A stretch of DNA of 36,065 bases from a virus, in the IMG/VR virus record IMGVR_UViG_3300035216_000705, positions 1 through 36,065 of that record; one strand, written 5' to 3'. Below, in pieces: positions 1-7,936 of the stretch; the stretch's first letter is position 1; every line of letters begins with the position of its first letter. A program made the position numbers and the translations under genes. The notes under the pieces are model-generated. The model worked only from the letters and a program-made list of their open reading frames with translations, searched no databases and was not told the origin of the DNA.

Positions 1-1706
1 TGGTTTCTACAAATGCATCTGGTGAATTAGGAAGATTTGATGCTGATGATAATTGGATAGTTGATACCTATACTGCACAATCAGGTGGTGATATTTTAAT
101 GGAGTCTACTTTAACTGGTAAAGAAACCGTTAGCGGTAAGAATGGTACAACTGGGGCATTTTTTAATTCATCCACAATTGCTTCAGTACATGATTTTAAT
201 GGTGTGTTAACGGAAGGTCGTGGTTTATATATGTCTTATAATTCTCCTGTGACGTCTGAAGGAACTAATATACTACAATGGCTGTCTAAGAGTAATAGCA
301 ATTATTATGGTAGTCATATTCAGACGGGGGGTGGTACTGCAATTTTAGCAACAAGATTTATTGGATCTAACATTTCACTTGCAAATAGAACAAACACAGT
401 AATTAATATTGGTCAAACAATAGGATTTACTGGTGCAGGAACAAATCCTCAGAGAGTAGGATTATATTCTAATGTTAAAGATTCACAAGTTAGTGCTAAT
501 GCTGGTACAATTATAGCAGACTTAATTGCTGATAGTGGTACATGGGCTGGTTATTTTGTAGGTTGTGTTAATATAGATCAAGGTGGATTAGTATTACCTT
601 CATCAACTTTTGCAAATAGACCGCTATGTAATGATGTGAGTGGAGGAAATATTGCACAAAGAACATTATGGATTAATGATGCTAACGGTCATTTATACCG
701 AGGGGTTGTTGATGTTGAAGCAACAGCAGCAGCAACTACATTAAACCAATTAACCGATGTAAATATTAGTGGAGTCCCAGCAGACGATAGTTTACTTGTA
801 TATAATTTAACTGGTGGTTATTGGGAAAATGCAACTTTAGCTGCTTATAATTTAAATGCAGTACAAAGCGGTAATGATGCTGACTTATCTTTAGGTGATG
901 GTACTTCATCAACAAGCGATGTTACATTTATTGCAGGAACTGGTATTACACTTCTTGTTGACTCTACTTTAGATACTATTACAATAGACTCTACTGGTGG
1001 GGTTGGTGCGCAAGGACCACAAGGACCGCAAGGTGCACAAGGACCACAAGGACCGCAAGGTCAACAAGGACCACAAGGACCACAAGGTGTACAAGGACCA
1101 CAAGGACCGCAAGGTGCACAAGGGCCACAAGGACCGCAAGGTCAACAAGGACCACAAGGACCGCAAGGTGCACAAGGACCACAAGGTGTACAAGGACCAC
1201 AAGGACCACAAGGACCAGCTGAGGCATTAGACGCAACACTTCTTATAGGTAATATTACTAATGGAACTGATATAGCTGTATCTGCTGGTGATGATATAAC
1301 ATTCACAGGGACCTCTAATATTATTGATGGCGCAGGAAGTGGTGGAACTGCTAATCAAACTACCCCATCAGTTTTAACTAGTGATGGTACTGCAATTGCA
1401 TGGAAAGATTTAATGGGTGCAGTGACAGCTAACACTGCAGCTATTGTTGAAATAGGACATCCGCTAGGTAATTATTGTAATATGGGTAATCCAAATGCTA
1501 CTACTACATATACATTTACAAATAATTCTGGTGGTTTTGTAGTTGGAGGATTCGGAAGAGTATTAATTAATGCAGCAACACAACCAATCGTAACTGGAGC
1601 AACACTTATAAAAGGGGATGTATTTTTAACATCTACTGATATGTATATGACTATTCAATATAATGGGCAAGTTACACAATATTGGTTTGAACAAATAGCA
1701 CCGTAA
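1..1706 (+). CDS. Collagen-repeat tail fibre protein, 5' end outside window
   Basis: Tail-fibre or adhesin protein of the virion. The reading frame is open from base 3, well before the first ATG at 99, so the gene is cut by the window edge and the true start lies upstream; about 567 residues are visible. Counting from the ATG at 99, residues 1-300 are Gly/Ser/Thr/Asn-rich with short beta-type repeats typical of fibre shafts. Residues 303-374 are 24 uninterrupted Gly-X-Gln/Ala triplets (a collagen-like triple-helix segment). A C-terminal head follows (375-535), ending in an aromatic-rich stretch. Glycine at every third position and proline-glutamine fill are seen directly; a trimeric shaft is known for collagen-like phage fibres; receptor binding by the C-terminal head is inferred. 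The next gene starts two bases after the stop, so the two are probably translated together. No chaperone-type peptidase domain is evident. Confidence 0.8.
   Translation, partial: VSTNASGELGRFDADDNWIVDTYTAQSGGDILMESTLTGKETVSGKNGTTGAFFNSSTIASVHDFNGVLTEGRGLYMSYNSPVTSEGTNILQWLSKSNSNYYGSHIQTGGGTAILATRFIGSNISLANRTNTVINIGQTIGFTGAGTNPQRVGLYSNVKDSQVSANAGTIIADLIADSGTWAGYFVGCVNIDQGGLVLPSSTFANRPLCNDVSGGNIAQRTLWINDANGHLYRGVVDVEATAAATTLNQLTDVNISGVPADDSLLVYNLTGGYWENATLAAYNLNAVQSGNDADLSLGDGTSSTSDVTFIAGTGITLLVDSTLDTITIDSTGGVGAQGPQGPQGAQGPQGPQGQQGPQGPQGVQGPQGPQGAQGPQGPQGQQGPQGPQGAQGPQGVQGPQGPQGPAEALDATLLIGNITNGTDIAVSAGDDITFTGTSNIIDGAGSGGTANQTTPSVLTSDGTAIAWKDLMGAVTANTAAIVEIGHPLGNYCNMGNPNATTTYTFTNNSGGFVVGGFGRVLINAATQPIVTGATLIKGDVFLTSTDMYMTIQYNGQVTQYWFEQIAP
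1005..1220 (+). repeat. Collagen-encoding tandem repeat (27-base superrepeat)
   Basis: A run of 24 nine-base Gly-X-Y codon triplets inside the fibre gene. It has a higher period of 27 bases: GXQ-GPQ-GPQ with X = Ala, Ala, Gln, Val, Ala, Gln, Ala, Val through eight units, closing with GPA. The seventh unit is missing one GPQ triplet, an in-frame loss of nine bases that fits slippage or unequal recombination. The low complexity leaves two antisense frames and one further sense frame open, so apparent genes there are artefacts. Confidence 0.95.
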
Positions 1707-1708
1707 TT

Positions 1709-2995
1709 ATGAGAAAAACAATGGCAGGTAGAAGAGCTTCAGTATCTGATGCTTTTCAATTTAAAATTAATACGAATCTTACTAGTGCAGGAAGTAGTAA
1801 TACTTTTGGAATGATATTACCATTCGAGACTGCAACACCAGTGGTGCCACTGGTTCCAATGACTGTAGATTGGGGTGACGGTACAACCACAGTAATAAAT
1901 TCATCTAATTATGTAACAGCAAGGTCACATGTGTATTCAGTTGCAGGCGTTTATGCAATTAGTATAACGGGTGAGATTAGAGGCTGGTCATTTTTTGACA
2001 TGACTCTAGCAGGTGCTAGTGATTCACGTAAAGTTACTAGTATTACAAATTGGGGTAATTTTGAGTTTAGTGAAACTGGGTCATTTTTTGATTGTAGAAA
2101 TCTGACTGATATAGTTTGTGGGGATATCCCTAAGTGGTATTCTGGTGCTGCATTTCAAACGTTTTTACTTTGTGAACTTTTAACAACTATAAACAGACTT
2201 GGTGAATGGGAATTGGGTAGTCAAGTAAATATGAGAGGCATGTTTAGTGGTTGCCATGTTTTGGAATTTGACCCGAGTGTAAGTGGTGGAAAAATTGATT
2301 TTAGTAATTGGGATGTGAGTAATACACAATTAATGGATTTTATGTTTGCTAATTGTAAGCGCATGAATTCTAAAATGTTCCAAGTAACTAGTACAACAAA
2401 TAATTTGACTGGAATGTTTCAGGGTTGCACAGTCTTTGACGCGGCCGGAGGAACAAGTATGGATTCATGGGATGTGAGTAGTGTGGGTAGTATGGAAAGA
2501 ACTTTTATGTCGGCCGTAGCTTTCAATCGAAACATTAGTGGATGGACTACTACTAATTTAAATAACTTAACTCAAACGTTTGCAGGAAATCCTAGTTTTT
2601 CACCAGCTAATGAAATGGCATTTAATCAAAATATTGGTTTATGGGAGACTAAATTAGTTACTAGCTTTAATGGTATTTTTGTGAATTGTAGTTCATTTGA
2701 TCAAGATTTGAGTAACTGGGATTTACAGGCTGTTAGTACAATCGGTACTGCTGGTGGTGGTACTCAACCAATGTGTTATAATGTGGTTTCTGCTTTTCAT
2801 GTTCCATTAGAATTAAGTACTGCTAATTATGATGCAGCATTAATTGCATGGGACACTGGATCTTATCCATCAATACCATCAGGTATATGGGCGTTTGGTT
2901 TAAGTAAATTTTCAGCATCACCTTCAGCTGCTGCTAGTGCACGAGCTAGCTTAATAACTAAGTGGGGTGGAATATCAGATGGTGGTCCAATATAA
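1709..2995 (+). CDS. PKD + DUF285 (BspA-like) receptor-binding/adhesin protein
   Basis: Probable surface-exposed adhesin of the virion, 428 residues. Residues 51-95 carry a PKD-type beta-sandwich signature: a Trp-Gly-Asp-Gly turn followed by His-x-Tyr, then Gly-x-Tyr-x-Ile. Residues about 165-350 hold degenerate DUF285 repeats, with recurring 'NWDVS', 'SWDVSSV', 'FNxNIxxW' and 'FDQDLSNWD' units separated by Met/Phe-rich 'MF..C' segments. The end (residues 363-428) resembles the usual close of BspA/DUF285 proteins, 'NYDAALIAW...AR..L...W.GISDGG'. DUF285 proteins are common on Bacteroidota and Mycoplasma surfaces; in a phage the module is most simply a receptor-binding or decoration protein. 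There is no signal peptide, which fits a cytoplasmically assembled virion protein. It starts two bases after the collagen fibre gene. Domain calls are good; virion location is inferred from context. Confidence 0.75.
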   Translation: MRKTMAGRRASVSDAFQFKINTNLTSAGSSNTFGMILPFETATPVVPLVPMTVDWGDGTTTVINSSNYVTARSHVYSVAGVYAISITGEIRGWSFFDMTLAGASDSRKVTSITNWGNFEFSETGSFFDCRNLTDIVCGDIPKWYSGAAFQTFLLCELLTTINRLGEWELGSQVNMRGMFSGCHVLEFDPSVSGGKIDFSNWDVSNTQLMDFMFANCKRMNSKMFQVTSTTNNLTGMFQGCTVFDAAGGTSMDSWDVSSVGSMERTFMSAVAFNRNISGWTTTNLNNLTQTFAGNPSFSPANEMAFNQNIGLWETKLVTSFNGIFVNCSSFDQDLSNWDLQAVSTIGTAGGGTQPMCYNVVSAFHVPLELSTANYDAALIAWDTGSYPSIPSGIWAFGLSKFSASPSAAASARASLITKWGGISDGGPI

Positions 2996-3007
2996 AATAA
3001 AAACATT

Positions 3008-3250
3008 ATGGCACAAGAATCATATATAGCAACTAAAGATACCTATATGGTAATTTATACTAATATTGGTAAAACTATTTTTTTGCAACAGCAATTTATG
3101 AGTTTAGGAAGTACCTCAACATATAGAGATGGTTATGCTTTTAACAATTATGAAACATTATTATTATTTAATGCTGAAATGTCATCTTTAGGAGAACCTC
3201 AAGTTGCAATAGATCCTTTTGGTGCGCAACCAGAACCCCCGGCTTCATAA
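3008..3250 (+). CDS. Small unrecognised protein (80 aa)
   Basis: I do not recognise this 80-residue protein. It has no membrane segment or signal peptide. Its sequence mixes aromatic residues and glutamine in a likely beta-rich N-terminal half, and the C-terminus is Pro-rich and probably unstructured. The start lies 12 bases after the preceding adhesin gene behind an A-rich leader (ATAAAAACATT) with no Shine-Dalgarno. It is the last gene before a 48-base gap that carries a candidate promoter. Position directly after two fibre genes would suit a small fibre cap or fibre-assembly protein, but nothing in the sequence proves it. Confidence 0.55.
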   Translation: MAQESYIATKDTYMVIYTNIGKTIFLQQQFMSLGSTSTYRDGYAFNNYETLLLFNAEMSSLGEPQVAIDPFGAQPEPPAS

Positions 3251-3273
3251 TTTTAAACAATTTATTTTTTTAA

Positions 3274-3282
3274 TGTATAATA
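3274..3282 (+). promoter_or_regulatory. Candidate late-promoter element (TGTATAATA)
   Basis: AT-rich element TGTATAATA in the 48-base gap before the 184-residue protein, ending 16 bases upstream of its ATG. It matches the TATATAATA-like element found in six other gaps of this window. Its compact form recalls the T4 late promoter TATAAATA. Background A+T is high, so this single site is weak evidence. Confidence 0.3.
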
Positions 3283-3298
3283 ATAAAATACATAACTC

Positions 3299-3853
3299 AT
3301 GTCAAAAGAAAAAGAAATCATTAATACACCAGAAGAAATAACAACTAAAGTACATTGGCAATGGATTAAAGGTGATGAATCTGGTAATGTAGTTACATTT
3401 AAAGATGAAGGCTCACAGTGGATTACCTTTAATGAAGGTGGCAGAATAGCTACTGGATTAAGAGACGAATTTTTACAACAATTAAACCCAGACCTAGTAG
3501 GGGAATTTGTTAAAGACTCTCCTTCAATAGATCCTTTAGCAACAGGCGGTGCTAATTTAATTGCTCCTACTGCTAGCATAGCACTTGAAAAAGTTATAGT
3601 TAAACCAGTATCTCCTATTAGAGTTTTATTTAATAAGCAAAAGAAAAATAATAAAGTAAAGCTCATGTTAGAATTTCCTGTAAATATTCCATCTAAAGGA
3701 ATTTACGAATTAATGAGTACTTCATTTGATTCTAATGATGTTAATGAAGATCTATATTCTTTTATTTACGATCAATTATCCGAAGATGAAATTACTAAAT
3801 GTTTACAGGATAGTATTAAATCTTTAATCGAGAACAAGTATAAAGGGGAATAG
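3299..3853 (+). CDS. Unrecognised phage protein (184 aa)
   Basis: No family recognised. The N-terminal 60 residues are rich in Trp, Lys and Asp with a 'WQWIKGD' start and look like a small beta domain. The middle (about 75-110) is an Ala/Thr/Val linker, a Lys/Asn-rich basic patch follows (about 113-122), and the C-terminal 60 residues are acidic and probably helical. It is the first gene of a run of five small genes after a 48-base gap. The start is an ATG after an A-rich leader without Shine-Dalgarno. Small proteins beside T4-type hub genes are often assembly factors or chaperones (for example gp26, gp28 and gp51 in T4); that role is only a positional guess here. Confidence 0.6.
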   Translation: MSKEKEIINTPEEITTKVHWQWIKGDESGNVVTFKDEGSQWITFNEGGRIATGLRDEFLQQLNPDLVGEFVKDSPSIDPLATGGANLIAPTASIALEKVIVKPVSPIRVLFNKQKKNNKVKLMLEFPVNIPSKGIYELMSTSFDSNDVNEDLYSFIYDQLSEDEITKCLQDSIKSLIENKYKGE

Positions 3854-3872
3854 CACACTTTATAACTAGTAA

Positions 3873-3881
3873 TATATAATA
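3873..3881 (+). promoter_or_regulatory. Candidate late-promoter element (TATATAATA)
   Basis: Exact TATATAATA in the 39-base gap between the 184- and 129-residue genes, ending 11 bases before the ATG at 3893. If transcription began a few bases downstream, the leader would be almost absent. Identical elements lie at 5548 and 12179. Confidence 0.35.
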
Positions 3882-3892
3882 AAATTAATCAT

Positions 3893-4282
3893 ATGAGCAA
3901 AACTGCAAACCAAACACAAACAATGCCTAACCGTAGTCAAAGAAGATTGGCAATGAAGTATCAAGGAATTTTAAAGATGAAAGGTAAATTACCATTAAAT
4001 GAATGGTCAGAAGTTTGTAAACAAACTAGAGAAAAAGGAAAGGAAATACATGAAGCAAATGTGGAAGCTGCTGATAAATCTATTTATGCTAAATATGAAG
4101 AGATTGAAAATAAAAAAATATCTCAATGGAAAGAAGAAGGTTATACCAAAAAAGAAATTGAGGAATTAAGAGAAGCATATGCTTCTATTATGATTAAAGA
4201 TAAAGAAAACTGGCATCGTGATAAAAAGATAGCTAGAAATACAATTAAAGAGTTAAGATCTAAGTTAACTAAAAGAAACTAA
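3893..4282 (+). CDS. Small basic helical protein (129 aa), unknown
   Basis: A very lysine- and glutamate-rich, Cys-poor, predominantly helical protein. Near the N-terminus is a basic 'PNRSQRRLAMK' segment, and from about residue 45 to the end there are long charged helices likely to form a coiled coil. No enzymatic motif is visible. Such short charged proteins next to baseplate genes can be scaffolds, assembly chaperones or nucleic-acid binders; I cannot tell which. The ATG is preceded by TAATCAT with no Shine-Dalgarno. Its stop codon (TAA) directly abuts the next ATG, indicating coupled translation. Confidence 0.6.
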   Translation: MSKTANQTQTMPNRSQRRLAMKYQGILKMKGKLPLNEWSEVCKQTREKGKEIHEANVEAADKSIYAKYEEIENKKISQWKEEGYTKKEIEELREAYASIMIKDKENWHRDKKIARNTIKELRSKLTKRN

Positions 4283-4612
4283 ATGATTAAGATAGTTTTA
4301 GAGCCTGCCAGGAATGGTGTAATTAAAAAAGTCATTGATGATAATCATGGTGGAGGTAGAGAGCATTTTACTTCAACTGATGTTTATGAATCGATAGAAG
4401 GTGATAAAAACAAACTTAATTATATAAAAAGATTCTTTTTTGATTTATGCGATGATTTAGGTTTAAATATTGGTAGTAAATTTGATAAAGAAGTATTAGA
4501 TATTAATACTCAATGGGGTACTCACTATGAACCTACTACTAAGGATATTGACCAAAAAATAAAAAGACTTAAGAGTGAGCTTGAGGAATTAGAAGAATGG
4601 AAGAACATATAG
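4283..4612 (+). CDS. Unrecognised small protein (109 aa)
   Basis: No family recognised. The N-terminal half is mixed alpha/beta with a Gly-Gly-Gly-Arg segment near residue 24. The last 25 residues form a charged heptad-like helix (IDQKIKRLKSELEELEEW) that should be a coiled-coil oligomerisation segment. It begins immediately after the stop of the preceding gene and overlaps the next gene by 16 bases. This argues for a translationally coupled group and supports the gene being real. It ends in TAG. Confidence 0.6.
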   Translation: MIKIVLEPARNGVIKKVIDDNHGGGREHFTSTDVYESIEGDKNKLNYIKRFFFDLCDDLGLNIGSKFDKEVLDINTQWGTHYEPTTKDIDQKIKRLKSELEELEEWKNI

Positions 4613-4986
4613 AATTTAACTTTATATACTCCAATGATGCATTACGCGTTAAAACTTTTTTAGGTAATGTTCCTAGGAGTATAGAGTGTATAAATTATAT
4701 GGATATATTTAACAAGCTCACAAAAAATGATTTTTATCAATATGAACCATCTGATGCAGTAGTCTCCTCATATTTAATGAGACAATTACAAAATGCAATA
4801 GGTCGTAATACTTCAACTACTATATTTTATGTTTTAGGAAGTTTAACAACAGAAACTGTTGATGGAATAAAAGATTATGTATCTTCATTATCTGATAAAC
4901 CTATTACATATAAAATTTATCATTCACCTGATATTATTGTCAACGGCACTGCTGAATTATTCGATGACATAATAGAATTTGAATGA
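4597..4986 (+). CDS. Unrecognised small protein (129 aa)
   Basis: No family recognised. Predicted mixed alpha/beta: an N-terminal strand (IEFNFIYS), a central hydrophobic strand near residues 73-81 (TTIFYVLGSL), and an acidic C-terminus. There is no signal peptide or membrane helix. The ATG lies inside the end of the preceding gene (16-base overlap). The gene ends in TGA, which overlaps the next start by four bases (ATGA), a classic re-initiation arrangement. The TGA stop also argues against reassignment of TGA in this phage. Confidence 0.6.
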   Translation: MEEHIEFNFIYSNDALRVKTFLGNVPRSIECINYMDIFNKLTKNDFYQYEPSDAVVSSYLMRQLQNAIGRNTSTTIFYVLGSLTTETVDGIKDYVSSLSDKPITYKIYHSPDIIVNGTAELFDDIIEFE

Positions 4987-5546
4987 AAGCCCACAGAATA
5001 TTCGATAAAGGACAAATAGTATATTGCTTATTGGCATCTCATACTAACCCTAATATTTTATTACCAGTAAAAGGTATTATTATGGACTCCAAATGGGATC
5101 CTGTAAATCCTCTTTATCAAATTCGTATTGTTAAATTTTATGATAATATGAAATTTCTTAAAAAGTATTTTTTTGATATGAACTTTAGACATGTATTTGA
5201 AAATCGTGCTAGAAAAATGATTCTTAAAAAAGAAGATTATAAAACAGCTAAAGTTTTAGAAGAAAGATTAAATGAAAAAGATAGAGAAAGATTTTATATT
5301 GTGGTAGAATCTGTTATGTGTACTAAAACCAAAGTAAGTTTATCTGGTTTATTTGAAAAGGTTCAATTTTATATAATTTCTAAAAACCTTAAGGAAATAA
5401 GGGAAACTTCAGCAAGACCATTTTTTAAAGGTCCATTATCTTTAGATAGTGTAAGAGAATTTGATGCTCGTTATAAAAAAGGGTTTTATGATAAATTTGA
5501 AAATGCAAAGATTAACATTGACAAATATCTAAATAGCTTAGGTTAA
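4983..5546 (+). CDS. Unrecognised basic protein (187 aa)
   Basis: No family recognised. A Lys/Phe/Tyr-rich protein. The first 60 residues look like a small beta-barrel (a KOW/SH3-like alternation, 'FDKGQIVYCLL...LPVKGIIMDSKWD...YQIRIVKFYD'), followed by helices with many basic residues. The barrel reading is pattern-based and tentative. The start overlaps the preceding stop as ATGA. It is the last of the five small genes and is followed by a 30-base gap with a candidate promoter before the large structural genes. Confidence 0.6.
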   Translation: MKAHRIFDKGQIVYCLLASHTNPNILLPVKGIIMDSKWDPVNPLYQIRIVKFYDNMKFLKKYFFDMNFRHVFENRARKMILKKEDYKTAKVLEERLNEKDRERFYIVVESVMCTKTKVSLSGLFEKVQFYIISKNLKEIRETSARPFFKGPLSLDSVREFDARYKKGFYDKFENAKINIDKYLNSLG

Positions 5547-5547
5547 A

Positions 5548-5556
5548 TATATAATA
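5548..5556 (+). promoter_or_regulatory. Candidate late-promoter element (TATATAATA)
   Basis: Exact TATATAATA in the 30-base gap before the 602-residue structural protein, ending 20 bases before its ATG. The same nonamer precedes the genes at 3893 and 12216. It would launch transcription of the hub/spike block. Confidence 0.35.
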
Positions 5557-5576
5557 AAAATACCTTACCTTAGTAT

Positions 5577-7385
5577 ATGAAATTTAGTGATAAAATATCT
5601 GATCTTAATGATGCAATGTTTCCGAGTCCTGATAAAAACACGCCTTCTCTTATAGGTGCATTTGGTGGTGAATCATTTGGTTTTGCAAAAGATGTTGCAG
5701 CAGGCTACTCAGCTGGGTTTTATCAAGAGTCTGCACAAGCAGATGCAGTTACCGTGCCTACTGGTATGGCTGAAGCTCTAATTCCTAAATCTATTGCTAA
5801 TTCTTATGCATTATTTAATTATCAAGGATTTAACGGCGGTTTTGTAAATGCAGCACAAAGTGGTTATTTTGATCAAGAAGGAAATACACTTATGGGTGGT
5901 AAACAAGCTCATAATGTTTCTTTAACTAAGATTATAAGTTTCTTTGATACAAACTATGAAAAAATACGTTATAAGCCTGCAGATTTTTTATATTCTAAAT
6001 ATTACAAAAAAATACCAGTTAATCATTTAATAACATTAAGAAGATTTCCAATGCCTGTGCCTGATAATATTTATGATTATAAAGAAAAGCAAGCTCCTAA
6101 AAAAGCAGGAGAAAAAGCTAAGCCTGAAGCAGAAAGTGCGTACACCGCAGGTGTTACTGCCGTTACTTATTTAGGTGAGACTGCTGGTAATACATTAGAA
6201 GATTTATTAACAATGTCATTTGGTACAAATTGGAAAGAAATTGAATCTGAAATGGAAGCAATCAGTTCAGGTGACGGTGGATATACATCACAACCTTTTT
6301 ATCAAAAATCTGGTGCAGTTGGAAAGTCTATAATTGATTTTACTAAAGGTGTATCTGGAGGTGAAAAATTTAGAAAAGGTTTAAATACTACTGAAGATGC
6401 CTTTGGTACTACTTATGCTAATTTTGTAATAGGCCCAGTTAATGTTGTAGATAAAACAACAACTAGGGATAGAGGATTAAAGTTTGCAAATGATATGAAA
6501 TTAAAATTTGAATACGAACTCAAATCTTTATCATATGTTAATCCTAAAATTGCTATGATTGATGTTATGAGTAATATGTTAACAATGACAACTAATAATG
6601 CTCAATTTTTTGGAGGAGGCCATAGATACTATGGATCTGCTGGTGCTGTTGCTAATCAGTTTGGTGATATTGCTAAATTAAGAAAAGGTGATTTTTCTGG
6701 TTATATAGGAACTGTAGTTTCTGATGTTGAAACTGGAATGAAAGATAAGTTTGGAACACCTGAAGGTGGTTTTAGTGCTAGTAGTGTTTTAGAAGGACTG
6801 CAAGGTGCAGGTAAAACATTATTAACTAATATGTTAGGTGGATTTTTAAGTAGTAAAGTTGGCGCAGTAAGTGGAGTACAGGCAACTAAAGCGTTCTTAA
6901 GTGGTGATCCAACTGGTTGGTGGCATGTTACTATAGGTAATCCATTAAATCCAATTGTTATGATGGGTAATATGATTTGTGATAATGCTACTATGACACT
7001 AGGAGCCGGTTTAGGTTATGATGATTTTCCAATGGAAGTAAGTTTTGAATTAGATATAAAACATGGTAAGCCTAGAGATAAAGGTGACATAGAAAATATG
7101 TTTAATGCAGGGCGTGGTAGAATTTATGCATCAGGAGCTGATGCTCAAGATATATTAAATCTTAAAGGATTAGAAGTAAAGAGTTATGGATCAATAAGTG
7201 CAGGTAAATCACAACTTTCATCAACAAATACTCAAAAAAGTACTACAAATACTATTCCAGCTGCCGCTGTTAAAAATGAAAATATTGGTAACATCTCTGC
7301 TGACACTACAGCAGCTAATGAAAGTGGAAATTCTGCAAATGGTGATTATATTGCAAATTTAACCAGTATGATGATAGATTCTTAA
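5577..7385 (+). CDS. Large virion structural protein, baseplate/tail-hub region (602 aa)
   Basis: Probable baseplate or tail protein; not firmly assignable to a named T4 gene. Residues 149-165 carry a 'NHLITLRRFPMPVPDNI' segment. Near 460-520 there is a 'WWHVTIGNPLNPIV' segment followed by an acidic/aromatic stretch and 'KPRDKGDIENMFNAGRGRIY'. As far as I remember, this combination recurs in large phage tail/baseplate proteins, but I cannot confirm it by search. The N-terminal 110 residues are Gly/Ala/Phe-rich and probably mobile; the last 70 are Ser/Thr/Asn-rich and low complexity. No catalytic motif is seen. It heads the LysM-hub-spike gene group, which is the main argument for a baseplate role; a tail-tube-initiator-like position is possible. 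Confidence 0.65.
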   Translation: MKFSDKISDLNDAMFPSPDKNTPSLIGAFGGESFGFAKDVAAGYSAGFYQESAQADAVTVPTGMAEALIPKSIANSYALFNYQGFNGGFVNAAQSGYFDQEGNTLMGGKQAHNVSLTKIISFFDTNYEKIRYKPADFLYSKYYKKIPVNHLITLRRFPMPVPDNIYDYKEKQAPKKAGEKAKPEAESAYTAGVTAVTYLGETAGNTLEDLLTMSFGTNWKEIESEMEAISSGDGGYTSQPFYQKSGAVGKSIIDFTKGVSGGEKFRKGLNTTEDAFGTTYANFVIGPVNVVDKTTTRDRGLKFANDMKLKFEYELKSLSYVNPKIAMIDVMSNMLTMTTNNAQFFGGGHRYYGSAGAVANQFGDIAKLRKGDFSGYIGTVVSDVETGMKDKFGTPEGGFSASSVLEGLQGAGKTLLTNMLGGFLSSKVGAVSGVQATKAFLSGDPTGWWHVTIGNPLNPIVMMGNMICDNATMTLGAGLGYDDFPMEVSFELDIKHGKPRDKGDIENMFNAGRGRIYASGADAQDILNLKGLEVKSYGSISAGKSQLSSTNTQKSTTNTIPAAAVKNENIGNISADTTAANESGNSANGDYIANLTSMMIDS

Positions 7386-7396
7386 AAGATAAAGAT

Positions 7397-7924
7397 ATGG
7401 ATATAAAAGTATTAGCATTAAAAAATAGACTAACCATCGAAAAAACAGGGGAACAGTATCTTGATTTAACTGCTCCTTCGTTTACGTTTATTCCAGAGCA
7501 AGGTATTAAAGCATTACATTATGTTTTAGCTAATGAAGCAGGCAGGGTTGATAAAATTTGTGATAGATATTTTGGCACTGGAGAATATATTGATGCAATA
7601 TGCATAGTTAATAATATTTTTAATCCTTTTAGTGTACAAGAAGGTGATGTATTAGTTATACCTAATCTTAATCAAATAGACCTTTTATATACACGACCTA
7701 ATGCAGCATCTAGACCAAGTGTAACATTATCACAGTATGTGAATACTGATAGACAAAGTATATTAGATCAAAATAGAATACAAAGATTAACAGAAAAAGC
7801 AAAAACTAAAAAGAACGGAGTTAAATCACCTATACCACCTAATATGATGCAACAAGGACAGGTTGCTAAAACATATGCTGGGGGTAAAATTAAACTTGGT
7901 GCTAATATGAATACAAGAAATTAG
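7397..7924 (+). CDS. LysM-domain baseplate protein (gp53 / gpX-like)
   Basis: A 175-residue protein with a LysM-like module at about residues 50-90: 'DKICDRYFGTGEYIDAICIVNN' in two parts, then 'GDVLVIP', the usual LysM finish. In contractile phages, short LysM proteins (T4 gp53, P2 gpX) bind at the baseplate/hub rather than cleave peptidoglycan, and no catalytic domain is attached here. The C-terminal half is basic, Gln/Asn-rich and probably extended. It starts 11 bases after the 602-residue protein and is followed 12 bases later by the hub-like protein, the same neighbourhood as gpX and gpD in P2-type phages. It ends in TAG. The LysM call is fairly safe; equivalence to gp53 versus gpX is open. 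Confidence 0.75.
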   Translation: MDIKVLALKNRLTIEKTGEQYLDLTAPSFTFIPEQGIKALHYVLANEAGRVDKICDRYFGTGEYIDAICIVNNIFNPFSVQEGDVLVIPNLNQIDLLYTRPNAASRPSVTLSQYVNTDRQSILDQNRIQRLTEKAKTKKNGVKSPIPPNMMQQGQVAKTYAGGKIKLGANMNTRN

Positions 7925-7936
7925 TTAATTTAGATC

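Noticed and set aside
1005-1220. CRISPR array or tandem non-coding repeat
   Set aside because: Repeats are contiguous, in frame and encode Gly-X-Y triplets; there are no spacers.
969-1239. Three overlapping open frames (two antisense, one sense) across the collagen repeat
   Set aside because: They arise because the 9/27-base repeat has no stop in several frames; the translations are Leu/Val/Trp or Lys/His/Asp monotony with no protein-like composition.
3251-3298. Rho-independent terminator near the T-run at about 3263-3271
   Set aside because: The T-run is not preceded by a GC-rich hairpin; only a weak all-A/T pairing is possible.
3262-3666. 134-codon antisense open frame over the start of the 184-residue gene
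   Set aside because: Hydrophobic start arises from reverse-complemented Lys/Glu codons; it would run against the operon.
3853-7924. Possible stop-codon reassignment (as in some Bacteroidota phages)
   Set aside because: TAG ends the genes at 3853, 4612 and 7924 and TGA ends the gene at 4986, each next to a proper start of the next gene, so the standard code holds.
7397-7924. Peptidoglycan hydrolase (because of the LysM domain)
   Set aside because: No catalytic domain accompanies the LysM module; in this context LysM is structural.
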